Source: Clostridia bacterium (GTDB lineage: Bacteria; Bacillota_A; Clostridia; Oscillospirales; Acutalibacteraceae). From it: a stretch of 64,000 nucleotides of DNA. How positions within the stretch are numbered: position 1 is the first letter of the stretch; each line of letters starts with the position of its first letter. The stretch is taken from positions 1 through 64,000 of the forward strand of contig JAFPAK010000058.1 in assembly GCA_017390825.1 (NCBI GenBank). Direction: 5' to 3'. The notes under the pieces were generated by a model. It searched no databases. It was not told the origin of the DNA and saw only the letters and a program-made list of their open reading frames with translations. Shown here one piece after another: positions 9,068 through 17,716 of this stretch. A program made the position numbers and the translations under genes.

Positions 9068-9600
9068 TGAAAAAGATCAACTTAAAAGAGATACTTATCC
9101 CTATTATCGTGCTTACGGTGATATGTCTTATATCAGGTGCGGCACTGAGCATTACTAATGAAGCCACTGCAGAGAAAATTGCCGCTAATGAACAGCAAAA
9201 GACCGATGAAGCTATGATGACCGTTATGCCGTGTGAGCATTTTGAGCAGATAGGCGATACAGATCTTTATGCTGCAAGTTCAGGCGATAAAGTTGTCGGC
9301 TATGCGGCAGGTCAGACTGCTGTTGGCTACGGCGGAGATGTAACTGTTATGGTTGGCATAAAGCTTGACGGCAGTATAAACAAAATTGAAATAGTTTCCT
9401 GCGATGATGAAACGCCCGGTCTTGGTCAGAACATCAAGACAGACGATTTCAAATCCCGCTTTAACGGACTTTCGGGAAAACTCACAATCGGAGAAGATGT
9501 TGACGCTTGGAGCGGTGCGACTATTTCTTCTACTGCAGTTTGTAACGCTGTAAATGCAGCGCTTGAATTATATTCTGAAAATATTATGGAGGTGCAGTAA
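9067..9600 (+). CDS. rnfG: Rnf complex subunit G (flavinylated)
   Basis: A 177-residue single-pass subunit. It has an N-terminal membrane anchor (about residues 10-30) and an external FMN-binding domain with the covalent flavinylation motif SGATIS (in AWSGATISSTAV), where ApbE attaches FMN to the threonine. No apbE gene is seen in the window. The stop overlaps the start of rnfE by one base. Confidence 0.96.
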   Translation: MKKINLKEILIPIIVLTVICLISGAALSITNEATAEKIAANEQQKTDEAMMTVMPCEHFEQIGDTDLYAASSGDKVVGYAAGQTAVGYGGDVTVMVGIKLDGSINKIEIVSCDDETPGLGQNIKTDDFKSRFNGLSGKLTIGEDVDAWSGATISSTAVCNAVNAALELYSENIMEVQ

Positions 9601-10277
9601 TGGGTAATCTGAAAAATGAATTTACAAAAGGCATTATCAAAGAAAATCCGGTACTGCGTCTGGTGCTTGGCACCTGTCCTACACTTGCGGTATCTACCGC
9701 TGCCGTAAACGGTATCGGTATGGGTATTGCCGCAACACTTGTTTTGCTTGGTTCAAATATAGTTATTTCCCTGCTGCGTAATATCATCCCCGACAAGGTA
9801 CGTATCCCTGCATATATCACGATAATTGCAGCATTTGTTACGGTTATTCAGATGCTGATAAAAGCATTTATGCCGTCTATTGACGCAGCACTCGGTATAT
9901 ATCTTCCGCTTATAGTTGTAAACTGCATCATACTCGGCAGAGCGGAAATGTTTGCATCAAAAAACAGCGTGCTTCCGTCCATATTTGATGCACTTGGTAT
10001 GGGCGTAGGCTTTACGGCAGCTCTGCTTGTGATGGGCTCTATCCGTGAAATACTCGGAGCAGGCACACTTTTCGGCATTGAGCTGACAAACAACTTTATA
10101 CCGCCTATGACGGTAATGCTTTTGGCACCCGGTGGATTTTTTGTGTTCGGTGTGCTTATCGCACTTGCAAATAAATTAGCAGTAACAATGGGTAAAAAGC
10201 CGGTAGTCAAAACAGGCTGCTCGGGATGTCCGAACGGCGAAAACTGCCCCGGTGCTTGTGACAAGGAGGATAAATAA
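9600..10277 (+). CDS. rnfE: Rnf complex subunit E with Cys-rich tail
   Basis: A six-helix membrane subunit homologous to RnfA and NqrD, 225 residues. Core motifs include LGTCPTLAVSTAAVNG and the internal-repeat signature LPLIVVNCIILGRAE; RnfA/RnfE pairs share a membrane Fe-S site between conserved cysteines. Unusually, the last 18 or so residues form a Cys-rich tail (GCSGCPNGENCPGAC) with four cysteines after a Lys-rich linker. The tail could bind metal or a cluster, but I know of no assigned role. One-base overlap with rnfA. Confidence 0.95.
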   Translation: MGNLKNEFTKGIIKENPVLRLVLGTCPTLAVSTAAVNGIGMGIAATLVLLGSNIVISLLRNIIPDKVRIPAYITIIAAFVTVIQMLIKAFMPSIDAALGIYLPLIVVNCIILGRAEMFASKNSVLPSIFDALGMGVGFTAALLVMGSIREILGAGTLFGIELTNNFIPPMTVMLLAPGGFFVFGVLIALANKLAVTMGKKPVVKTGCSGCPNGENCPGACDKEDK

Positions 10278-10870
10278 TGATCAAAGAGCTTATCGTTATT
10301 ATCGTTGCAGCAGTTCTTTCAGAAAACTTCGTGCTCTCAAAATTCCTCGGTATATGCCCGTTTCTTGGCGTATCAAAGCAGGTAAACACCGCTGTCGGTA
10401 TGAGTGCCGCGGTTACATTTGTAATGGTGCTTGCAACCGCAGTTACCTATCCCGTTTATGCGTATATTTTAGTACCAAACGGTCTTGACTATTTGCAGAC
10501 GGTAGTATTCATACTTATCATTGCAACCTTGGTACAGATAGTTGAGCTTGTACTGAAAAAATATATTCCGCCGCTGTATTCTGCGCTTGGTGTATATCTT
10601 CCGCTTATCACCACCAACTGTGCTGTGCTCGGTGTTACTATTCTCAACTTTACAAAAGAACTCACTTATGTGGAATCACTCGTAAACTCACTTGGAGCAG
10701 GACTTGGATTTTTGCTTGCAATGGTGCTTTTTGCAGGCGTTCGTTCACGGATAGAGGGCTGTGATATTCCCGAATCCCTGAAGGGACTGCCTATTACGCT
10801 CATTGCGGCTTCGCTCGTTGCGCTTTCATTCCTCGGCTTCAGCGGAGTTGCAAACAATTTGTTCAGTTAA
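10277..10870 (+). CDS. rnfA: Rnf complex subunit A
   Basis: A 197-residue, six-helix integral membrane subunit, paralogous to RnfE in inverted topology. Conserved cysteine-bearing motifs are FLGICPFLGVS near residue 25 and LPLITTNCAVLGV near residue 110, matching the pair thought to hold the intramembrane Fe-S cluster. It lies between rnfE (one-base overlap) and rnfB (15 bp gap). Confidence 0.97.
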   Translation: MIKELIVIIVAAVLSENFVLSKFLGICPFLGVSKQVNTAVGMSAAVTFVMVLATAVTYPVYAYILVPNGLDYLQTVVFILIIATLVQIVELVLKKYIPPLYSALGVYLPLITTNCAVLGVTILNFTKELTYVESLVNSLGAGLGFLLAMVLFAGVRSRIEGCDIPESLKGLPITLIAASLVALSFLGFSGVANNLFS

Positions 10871-10885
10871 GGGGTCAACTAAACT

Positions 10886-11686
10886 ATGAACGGTATTTTA
10901 TTAACACTAATCATCCTCGGTGTTATCGGTATTCTTTCCGGTCTGCTTTTGTCGGTCGTATCAATTGTAATGGCAGTTAAGAAGGATGAAAAACTTGAAA
11001 AATTAGAAAACGCTCTGCCGGGTGCAAACTGTGGCGGATGCGGCTTTTCCGGCTGTTCTGCATATGCAGAGGCACTTTATTCCGGTAAGACCGAGGATAT
11101 GTCGCTTTGCTCCGTTGCAGGCGCTGACGGTGCAAAGGCAATCGCAGAGATAATGGGCAAGGAAGCAGGCGGATTTGTAAAAAAAGTCGCAGTAGTACGT
11201 TGTCGTGGCAATTGGGATTTTACACATACAAAAATGGATTATGAAGGCTATAACACTTGCTCGGCTGCAAATCAGCTGTTTAAGGGACTTGGTGCTTGCG
11301 CTCACGGTTGTATGGGCTTCGGTGACTGTGCGGCAGTCTGTCCCGAAGATGCGATAATCGTTGAAAACGGTCTTGCAAGAGTGGATTACGATAAATGTAT
11401 TGCCTGCGGCAAGTGTGTAAAGACTTGCCCTAAGAGCATTATCCGCCTTATTCCCTACACAGAAACCACACGCTTTGTAAGCTGTGTCAACCGTGAAAAG
11501 GGTGCACTTGTGCGCAAGCAATGTACCGTTGGTTGTCTTGGCTGCGGACTTTGTGTGAAAAAGTGTGAACACGGCGCTATCACTTTATATAATAAAAAAG
11601 CAAAAATAGATTATTCAAAATGTACAGGCTGCGGCGCTTGTCAGGAAGCATGTCCTGCAAAATGTATTTTGGATTTTAACGGATAA
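10886..11686 (+). CDS. rnfB: Rnf complex subunit B (ferredoxin-binding Fe-S subunit)
   Basis: Entry point for electrons from reduced ferredoxin. The 266-residue product has an N-terminal membrane helix (about residues 4-30), the Fe-S domain with GANCGGCGFSGCSAYAEAL, then at least three clusters' worth of ferredoxin-type motifs: CAHGCMGFGDCAAVCP, CIACGKCVKTCP, CLGCGLCVKKC and CTGCGACQEACP. It closes the rnfCDGEAB set. mnmG begins 13 bp downstream with no terminator between, which suggests cotranscription. Confidence 0.97.
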   Translation: MNGILLTLIILGVIGILSGLLLSVVSIVMAVKKDEKLEKLENALPGANCGGCGFSGCSAYAEALYSGKTEDMSLCSVAGADGAKAIAEIMGKEAGGFVKKVAVVRCRGNWDFTHTKMDYEGYNTCSAANQLFKGLGACAHGCMGFGDCAAVCPEDAIIVENGLARVDYDKCIACGKCVKTCPKSIIRLIPYTETTRFVSCVNREKGALVRKQCTVGCLGCGLCVKKCEHGAITLYNKKAKIDYSKCTGCGACQEACPAKCILDFNG

Positions 11687-11699
11687 GAGGTAAACAATA

Positions 11700-13562
11700 T
11701 TGCAGTATTTTGCAGGAAATATCGATGTCGCAGTAATAGGCGCAGGTCACGCAGGTATTGAAGCTGCGCTCGCATCTGCACGTCTTGGCTGCGAAACGGT
11801 GATTTTCACTATAAACCTTGATGCAGTAGGAAATCTGCCATGTAATCCCGCTATCGGCGGAACTGCCAAAGGTCATCTTGTGCGTGAACTGGATGCACTC
11901 GGCGGTGAAATGGGCAAGGCAGCAGATGAGACATTTATTCAGTCACGCATATTAAACCGAGGAAAAGGTCCTGCGGTTCATTCGCTGCGTGCGCAGATTG
12001 ACCGAAGAGATTACGGCACAAGAATGAAGCATCGCCTTGAAACTCAAAAAGGTTTGATGCTTATTCAGGCGGAAATAACTGAAATTGAGCGCACAGACGG
12101 TATGTGGCGAATTGCTACACGCCTTGGCGCATACTACATTTGTAAGGCAGTCATTATCTGTACCGGAACTTTTCTGGGTGGTAAAATATATGTCGGCGAA
12201 GTTAGCTACGACGGCGGCCCCGACGGACTTTTTCCGGCAACAGAGCTTGCAAAATCGTTGAATAAGCTCGGTGTCAAAACACGACGCTTCAAGACAGGTA
12301 CACCGCCGAGAGTTCTGCGAAGCAGTATTGATTATACCGGTCTGGAAGTTCAGTACGGTGATGAACCTATCACACCGTTTTCATATTCGACCGATCCTGC
12401 AACACTTCAAAACCGCGCTGTATGTCATATCACATGGACTAATGACAAGATGAAAAAAATCATCAAAGATAACATTCATCGCTCACCGCTTTATGCAGGG
12501 ATGATAGAAGGAGTCGGTCCACGATACTGCCCGAGCATTGAAGACAAGATAATCCGATTTGCTGATAAATCCCGTCATCAGGTATTTTTGGAGCCTTGCG
12601 GACTAAATACTGAAGAGATATATCTTCAGGGCGTATCGTCCTCTCTGCCTGAAGAAGTGCAACAACAGATGTACCGCACCATTCCGGGACTTGAAAATGT
12701 CAAAATAATGCGTACTGCGTATGCCATCGAATACGACTGTGTTGACCCGACCGAGCTTTACGCAACACTTGAATTCAAGGAGTTTGCAGGGCTTTACGGA
12801 GCGGGTCAGTTCAACGGCTCGTCAGGTTATGAGGAAGCCGCAGTACAAGGCTTTGTAGCAGGTGTTAACGCTGCAAGAAAGATACAAAACAAATCTCCCT
12901 TCACTCTTTCCCGTGCCGACTGCTATATAGGAACGTTGATAGACGATCTTGTTACAAAAGGCTGCGAAGAGCCTTACAGAATGATGACATCACGCTCCGA
13001 ATACCGCTTGCTGCTGCGTCAGGACAATGCAGATGAGCGGCTTATGCCAATTGGAAGAGAAATCGGTCTAATCGGAGACGATGATTGGCAGGCATATCTC
13101 GATCGTCAACAGAAAAAGCACGATGAGATCGCCCGTGCTGAAAAGACAGTATTCCCTCCGTCAGATAAGCTGAATGAGATTTTAGAACAGAATGGCACAG
13201 CTACAGTATCAACAGGTGTACGACTTGCAGAGCTTTTGCGCCGTCCTCAGCTTTCCTATGAAAAGCTCAAGGAGATAGATACAGATCGTCCTGAACTACC
13301 CGTTGCAATACTTGAAACGGTTCAAACAGAATTAAAATATGAGGGCTACATCCGTCGACAGAGTGCCGCTGTAAATGAAGCAAAGCGGCTTGAAAAGAAA
13401 GTTATACCCGACGATATCAACTATCTCGAAATATCAGGGCTTCGACTTGAAGCAAGAGAAAAGCTTAATAAAATACGCCCGTTAAATATCGGGCAGGCAT
13501 CAAGAATTTCCGGCGTATCCCCTGCGGATATCTCGGTTTTGCTGATCTACCTTGCAAAATAA
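11700..13562 (+). CDS. mnmG: tRNA U34 carboxymethylaminomethyl-modification enzyme MnmG (GidA)
   Basis: FAD-dependent enzyme that with MnmE modifies the wobble uridine of several tRNAs. At 620 residues it has family length. The FAD-binding motif VIGAGHAGIEAALA lies at residues 11-24, followed by CNPAIGG, FKTGTPPR and the C-terminal MSSR-like MMTSRSEYRLLLRQDNAD. The start is TTG at 11700 with AAGAGG about 9 nt upstream; no in-frame ATG exists before the FAD motif, so the rare start is required. No mnmE or rsmG is nearby; the gene sits at the end of the rnf operon, an unusual context. Confidence 0.95.
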   Translation: MQYFAGNIDVAVIGAGHAGIEAALASARLGCETVIFTINLDAVGNLPCNPAIGGTAKGHLVRELDALGGEMGKAADETFIQSRILNRGKGPAVHSLRAQIDRRDYGTRMKHRLETQKGLMLIQAEITEIERTDGMWRIATRLGAYYICKAVIICTGTFLGGKIYVGEVSYDGGPDGLFPATELAKSLNKLGVKTRRFKTGTPPRVLRSSIDYTGLEVQYGDEPITPFSYSTDPATLQNRAVCHITWTNDKMKKIIKDNIHRSPLYAGMIEGVGPRYCPSIEDKIIRFADKSRHQVFLEPCGLNTEEIYLQGVSSSLPEEVQQQMYRTIPGLENVKIMRTAYAIEYDCVDPTELYATLEFKEFAGLYGAGQFNGSSGYEEAAVQGFVAGVNAARKIQNKSPFTLSRADCYIGTLIDDLVTKGCEEPYRMMTSRSEYRLLLRQDNADERLMPIGREIGLIGDDDWQAYLDRQQKKHDEIARAEKTVFPPSDKLNEILEQNGTATVSTGVRLAELLRRPQLSYEKLKEIDTDRPELPVAILETVQTELKYEGYIRRQSAAVNEAKRLEKKVIPDDINYLEISGLRLEAREKLNKIRPLNIGQASRISGVSPADISVLLIYLAK

Positions 13563-13576
13563 AGGGAGGTACTGTA

Positions 13577-14311
13577 ATGGATAACAACTCACAGAAATAC
13601 ACAGAAAGTCTTGCACAGCTTAAAAAGCATCTTTATGCACGAGAATTGCAGCGTCAGAAATGGGCAAATGAAAATTGGTCCCATCCCGGCGGAAATATCT
13701 TTAAGACCTCAAGGATCGCAATACCTATACTCTCTGCAGTTGCATTATTTATATGTGCAATATACGCTATTTTACGCTATCAGATGCTGTTTTACAGTGA
13801 ATTTCTTAAAGCACTCGGCTCAACCACTACATATACCGTTGAGCCGGTCAGCATTAATATAAGCGTTGCAGCTACTGCAATATTCGGCATAATGCTGCTC
13901 ATCGGTGTTGTTATGATAATACGCAATAAAATGCTCTTTGGAACACGGCTTTCTCTTATCTCATCCGTTGTTCTTCTGCTCAACCTTATTGTCAACATCA
14001 ATATTGGGTTGCCTGATAATTCACTTTTTGACGAAGCACCGGTGTTCAGCTACTTCCAGATAATGATAACCGGCATTATTATACTCGGAATTATCGTTTT
14101 GTTGTCCGGCAGTGTAGTCGGTATATACATAAATGAACGCCGTGAGCTGAACCGTTCGGCAGAGCATATACTTTCCAAAATCGCAGCCGGCAGCAATGAT
14201 ATGCTCACTTCAGATGATTATGCAGAAAAAATCAATGAGTTTATAGCAAAAGACATTGAAAAAGAAAACGAGGATCGTGAATATCAGAAAAAGAAAAAGC
14301 GCCAAAAGTAA
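13577..14311 (+). CDS. Membrane protein of unknown function
   Basis: Not recognised. The 244-residue product has a hydrophilic, charged N-terminal 45 residues, four predicted membrane helices (about 48-68, 93-115, 122-143 and 158-180), and a highly charged C-terminal tail ending in a Lys/Glu-rich run that may form a coiled coil. GGGAGG lies 7 nt before the ATG. It is 15 bp after mnmG, so it is probably the last gene of the rnf-mnmG transcript. No catalytic motif is visible. Confidence 0.75.
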   Translation: MDNNSQKYTESLAQLKKHLYARELQRQKWANENWSHPGGNIFKTSRIAIPILSAVALFICAIYAILRYQMLFYSEFLKALGSTTTYTVEPVSINISVAATAIFGIMLLIGVVMIIRNKMLFGTRLSLISSVVLLLNLIVNINIGLPDNSLFDEAPVFSYFQIMITGIIILGIIVLLSGSVVGIYINERRELNRSAEHILSKIAAGSNDMLTSDDYAEKINEFIAKDIEKENEDREYQKKKKRQK

Positions 14312-14318
14312 ATAATGC

Positions 14319-14347
14319 TTGCTTTTTCATATAAGCAATGGTAAAAT
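14319..14347 (+). promoter_or_regulatory. Probable promoter of glyS
   Basis: TTGCTT (14319-14324), 17-bp spacer, TAAAAT (14342-14347), 35 bp before the glyS start codon. Moderate match to SigA consensus. No glycine T-box fits in the short gap. Confidence 0.5.
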
Positions 14348-14381
14348 GTTAAAGTATTTAATTTGAAGGGAAGTAAAATCA

Positions 14382-15755
14382 ATGAAAAATACCGAAAAAA
14401 CGCTTGATAAAATCGTAGCGCTGTGTAAAGGCAGAGGATATGTATTCCCCGGCTCTGAAATATACGGCGGTCTTTCAAACACTTGGGACTACGGCCCGCT
14501 CGGCGTTGAATTTAAGAACAATGTTAAAAAAGCATGGTGGAAACGCTTTATTCAGGAAAATCCCTACAATGTAGGTCTTGATGCAGCTATTCTTATGAAT
14601 CCGCAGGTATGGGTCGCTTCAGGTCATGTAGGTGGCTTCTCCGATCCGTTGATGGACTGTAAAGAATGTAAAACCCGTCACAGAGCAGATAAACTCATTG
14701 AAGACACAGGCGTAAATCCAGCTGGCTGGTCGGATCAGCAAATGCTTGATTATATCAATGAAAACAACATCGTTTGCCCTGAATGCGGTAAATGTAATTT
14801 TACTGATATACGTAAGTTTAATCTTATGTTCAAGACATTTCAGGGTGTTACAGAGGACTCAAAAAATGAGATATTCCTCCGTCCTGAAACTGCACAGGGT
14901 ATTTTCGTAAACTTTGCAAATGTTCAGCGTACTACCCGTAAAAAGGTACCGTTCGGCATCGGTCAGATAGGTAAGTCGTTCCGTAACGAGATCACTCCAG
15001 GTAACTTTACCTTCCGTACCCGTGAGTTTGAGCAGATGGAGCTTGAATTTTTCTGCAAACCCGGTACTGATCTTGAGTGGTTCAAATATTGGAAGGATTA
15101 CTGTGAGAAATTCCTTCTTGATCTCGGTCTTAAGGCTGAAAACCTCAAGCTCCGTGACCACGAAAAAGAGGAACTTTCGCACTACTCAAATGCTACAACA
15201 GATATTGAATATCTCTTCCCGTTTGGTTGGGGTGAGCTTTGGGGTATTGCTGACAGAACCGATTTTGATTTGACACAGCATATCAACACATCAGGTAAAT
15301 CACTTGAATACTTTGATCCCACTACAAACGAAAAATACATCCCCTATGTTATTGAGCCTTCTCTCGGTGCTGACCGTGTTGCTCTTGCATTCCTTTGTGA
15401 GGCTTACGATGAGGAGACAGATGAAAAAGGCGAAGTAAGAGTTGTGATGCGTTTGCACCCGGCACTTGCGCCGATAAAAGCTGCTATTCTCCCACTTTCT
15501 AAGAAGCTTTCGGATAAAGCTCTTGAGATATATGAGAGCCTTGCAAAGAAATTCAACGTTGATTATGATGATGCAGGCTCTATCGGTAAGCGTTACCGCC
15601 GTCAGGATGAAGCAGGCACACCGCTTTGCATCACCTATGACTTTGAGTCAGAAGAAACAGGTAAGGTAACAGTGCGTGATCGTGATACAATGGAGCAGGA
15701 GCTTGTTGATATCGACAAGCTGGAAGAGTATATTGCGAAGAAGCTCGAATTCTAA
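14382..15755 (+). CDS. glyS: Glycyl-tRNA synthetase (single-chain, alpha2 type)
   Basis: Class II aminoacyl-tRNA synthetase charging tRNA-Gly. The 457-residue length and N-terminal sequence [20 protein letters not shown] identify the dimeric GlyQS-like type, not the alpha2beta2 GlyQ/GlyS enzyme. Visible features are a zinc-type insertion (CKECKTRH and CPECGKC), motif 2 region ([24 protein letters not shown]) and the motif 3 region ending in [13 protein letters not shown] terminator follows directly, so the gene is monocistronic. Confidence 0.96.
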   Translation: MKNTEKTLDKIVALCKGRGYVFPGSEIYGGLSNTWDYGPLGVEFKNNVKKAWWKRFIQENPYNVGLDAAILMNPQVWVASGHVGGFSDPLMDCKECKTRHRADKLIEDTGVNPAGWSDQQMLDYINENNIVCPECGKCNFTDIRKFNLMFKTFQGVTEDSKNEIFLRPETAQGIFVNFANVQRTTRKKVPFGIGQIGKSFRNEITPGNFTFRTREFEQMELEFFCKPGTDLEWFKYWKDYCEKFLLDLGLKAENLKLRDHEKEELSHYSNATTDIEYLFPFGWGELWGIADRTDFDLTQHINTSGKSLEYFDPTTNEKYIPYVIEPSLGADRVALAFLCEAYDEETDEKGEVRVVMRLHPALAPIKAAILPLSKKLSDKALEIYESLAKKFNVDYDDAGSIGKRYRRQDEAGTPLCITYDFESEETGKVTVRDRDTMEQELVDIDKLEEYIAKKLEF

Positions 15756-15765
15756 TATATGCTTT

Positions 15766-15810
15766 AAAGCAGATTTTATCCGACAAGGTGAAATCTGCTT
15801 TTTATTTTGA
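15766..15810 (+). terminator. Intrinsic terminator of glyS
   Basis: 11-bp stem AAAGCAGATTT (15766-15776) with its complement at 15791-15801, followed by TTTATTTT. Confidence 0.85.
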
Positions 15811-15829
15811 ATTTTTTTCATAATCTATC

Positions 15830-15858
15830 TTGCAAGATATCCTAAAATTTGATATACT
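15830..15858 (+). promoter_or_regulatory. Promoter of the DUF1846 gene
   Basis: TTGCAA (15830-15835), 17-bp spacer, TATACT (15853-15858). Confidence 0.65.
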
Positions 15859-15896
15859 ATTTAAGTGTTTTATTATTTATAAGAGGAAGTACGAAA

Positions 15897-17381
15897 ATGG
15901 ATAAACTAGGCTTTGATAATGAAAAATATATAAGTCTGCAATCCCAGAATATCAGAGACAGGATCGCCATGTTCGGCGGCAAGCTTTATATGGAATTCGG
16001 CGGCAAGCTTTTTGATGATTTTCACGCATCAAGAGTTCTGCCCGGCTTTGCTCCCGACTCAAAGGTAAAAATGCTGCTCAATCTTAAGGATGACGCAGAG
16101 ATAGTTATCGTTATCAATGCCGACGCTATTGAGAAAAATAAGCGCAGAGGCGACCTCGGCATCACATACGATCTTGATACCCTGCGTCTTATTGACGCTT
16201 TCCGCGGCATCGGTCTTTATGTCGGCAGCGTTGTTATTACACGCTATACCGAGCAACCGCTTGCAGTTGCTTTTGAGCGCCGTCTTCAGAGTCTGGGCAT
16301 CAAGGTCTACCGTCATTACACTATTCCCGACTACCCCTCAAACATTCCCCTTATCGTTAGTGACGACGGCTTTGGTAAAAACCAATATATTGAAACCGAG
16401 CGCCGTCTTGTAGTCGTTACCGCTCCCGGTCCTGGCAGCGGAAAGATGGCCGTTTGCCTTTCACAGCTATACCATGAGAACAAGCGTGGAATCAAGGCAG
16501 GTTACGCTAAATTTGAGACCTTCCCCATCTGGAATATACCGCTTAAACATCCTGTAAACATTGCTTACGAAGCGGCAACCGCTGATCTTAACGATGTAAA
16601 TATGATAGATCCGTTCCACCTTGAAGCATACGGTAAAACGACAGTTAACTACAATCGTGACATAGAGATATTCCCTGTGCTGAACGCTATGATGGAACGC
16701 ATTATGGGCGAGTCACCATATAAGAGCCCAACCGATATGGGCGTTAATATGGCAGGCTGTGCTATATGCGATGATGAGATATGCTGTGCTGCTGCAAAAC
16801 AGGAAGTCATAAGAAGATACTTTGCTGCTATGGGCGCTGTCCGTCAGGGTCTTGGTGAGCAAAGCGAGGTTGCAAAGATCGAGCTTATTATGAATAAACT
16901 CGGCATAACCGTAGATGACCGTCCGGTTGTAGCTGCCGCTCTCCAAAAAGCCGAGCTTACAAATGCTCCGGCTACATCAATAGAATTGACGGACGGCAGA
17001 ATAGTGACCGGTAAGACAAGCTCGTTGCTCGGTGCATCCTCATCAATGCTGCTTAATGTATTAAAAGAGCTTGGAGGTATCCCCGATGAAGTTCAGCTTC
17101 TTTCACCCACTATCATCGAACCTATCCAGCGAATGAAAACGGGCGCTCTCGGTAATCACAATCCTCGCCTTCATACAGATGAAGTATTAATAGCGCTTTC
17201 TATCTGTGCCGCTACGGATGAGACGGCAAAACTGGCACTTGATCAGGTTCCAAAGCTTCGGGGACTTGAAGCTCATTCAACAGTCATACTATCCCGTGTT
17301 GACGAACAGACCTTCAGAAAGCTCGGTGTGAATATGACCTGTGAGCCGAAATATCAGACTAAAAAGCTTTATCATGCGTAA
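15897..17381 (+). CDS. DUF1846 family protein
   Basis: A 494-residue cytosolic protein of the DUF1846 family, widespread in anaerobic Firmicutes and without a settled function. Family landmarks are the N-terminal FGGKLYMEFGGKLFDDFHASRV-type stretch (written here in part), the nucleotide-loop-like VTAPGPGSGKMAVCLSQLYH near residue 180, a Cys cluster CAICDDEICC in the middle, and LLSPTIIEPIQRMKTG near residue 400. The GPGSGK stretch resembles a P-loop, though nucleotide binding is inference. The start at 15897 follows AGAGGAAG; an upstream in-frame start at 15849 would overlap the promoter. Monocistronic. Confidence 0.85.
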   Translation: MDKLGFDNEKYISLQSQNIRDRIAMFGGKLYMEFGGKLFDDFHASRVLPGFAPDSKVKMLLNLKDDAEIVIVINADAIEKNKRRGDLGITYDLDTLRLIDAFRGIGLYVGSVVITRYTEQPLAVAFERRLQSLGIKVYRHYTIPDYPSNIPLIVSDDGFGKNQYIETERRLVVVTAPGPGSGKMAVCLSQLYHENKRGIKAGYAKFETFPIWNIPLKHPVNIAYEAATADLNDVNMIDPFHLEAYGKTTVNYNRDIEIFPVLNAMMERIMGESPYKSPTDMGVNMAGCAICDDEICCAAAKQEVIRRYFAAMGAVRQGLGEQSEVAKIELIMNKLGITVDDRPVVAAALQKAELTNAPATSIELTDGRIVTGKTSSLLGASSSMLLNVLKELGGIPDEVQLLSPTIIEPIQRMKTGALGNHNPRLHTDEVLIALSICAATDETAKLALDQVPKLRGLEAHSTVILSRVDEQTFRKLGVNMTCEPKYQTKKLYHA

Positions 17382-17394
17382 ATAAAGCTAAGCC

Positions 17395-17423
17395 TTGACA
17401 ACAAAAAGAATTTGTGTTAATAT
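17395..17423 (+). promoter_or_regulatory. SigA promoter of the ileS T-box leader
   Basis: TTGACA (17395-17400), 17-bp spacer, TAATAT (17418-17423). Confidence 0.75.
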
Positions 17424-17429
17424 TAATTT

Positions 17430-17690
17430 ACTTATGAATACCATTAAAAGCAATGACGAAGACGGCTGTTTTGTATAGTCGGTTACAGCGAGTCGGGGAC
17501 GGTGCAAAGCCCGATACCGTAACAAAACATATTGCCTATCACTTCCGAGCTGCGGTGCGAACGATATTCTTCAATTAGCACTTGCCGGTTTTTCACCGTT
17601 ATAGGAAACGCATATAGATGTATGCTGTAATGGGTGGTATAGCGAAGAAACATATTTAAGTCTTCGTCCTGTTATGGGGCGAAGACTTTT
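17430..17690 (+). ncRNA. T-box leader RNA controlling ileS
   Basis: A tRNA-sensing leader that permits transcription when uncharged tRNA (expected tRNA-Ile) binds. The Stem I apex has the typical AG-bulge and distal loop (GCGAGTCGGGGACGGTG, 17489-17505, closed by GCCCGA), enclosed by TGTTTTG/CAAAACA. The 3' side of the specifier region reads GCGAACGATATTC (17557-17569), and a T-box sequence TGGGTGGTATAGCG lies at 17631-17644. A terminator (stem 17658-17688, AAGTCTTCG with CGAAGACTT, then TTTTTATTTT) is the switch. The sequence around the specifier contains ATT, but I cannot fix the exact codon by eye. Confidence 0.88.
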
Positions 17691-17696
17691 TATTTT
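17658..17696 (+). terminator. T-box regulated terminator before ileS
   Basis: Stem AAGTCTTCG (17658-17666) pairing with CGAAGACTT (17680-17688), followed by TTTATTTT. Competes with the T-box antiterminator just upstream. Confidence 0.85.
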
Positions 17697-17716
17697 ATAT
17701 TTACGGAGGAAACAGT

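Noticed and set aside
14311..14382. Glycine T-box or glycine riboswitch before glyS
   Set aside because: Only 70 bp are available and no T-box core or riboswitch sequence is present.
17557..17569. Assigning the exact T-box specifier codon
   Set aside because: GCGAACGATATTC contains several possible triplets (GAT, ATA, ATT) and the loop register cannot be fixed by eye; only the downstream gene indicates isoleucine.
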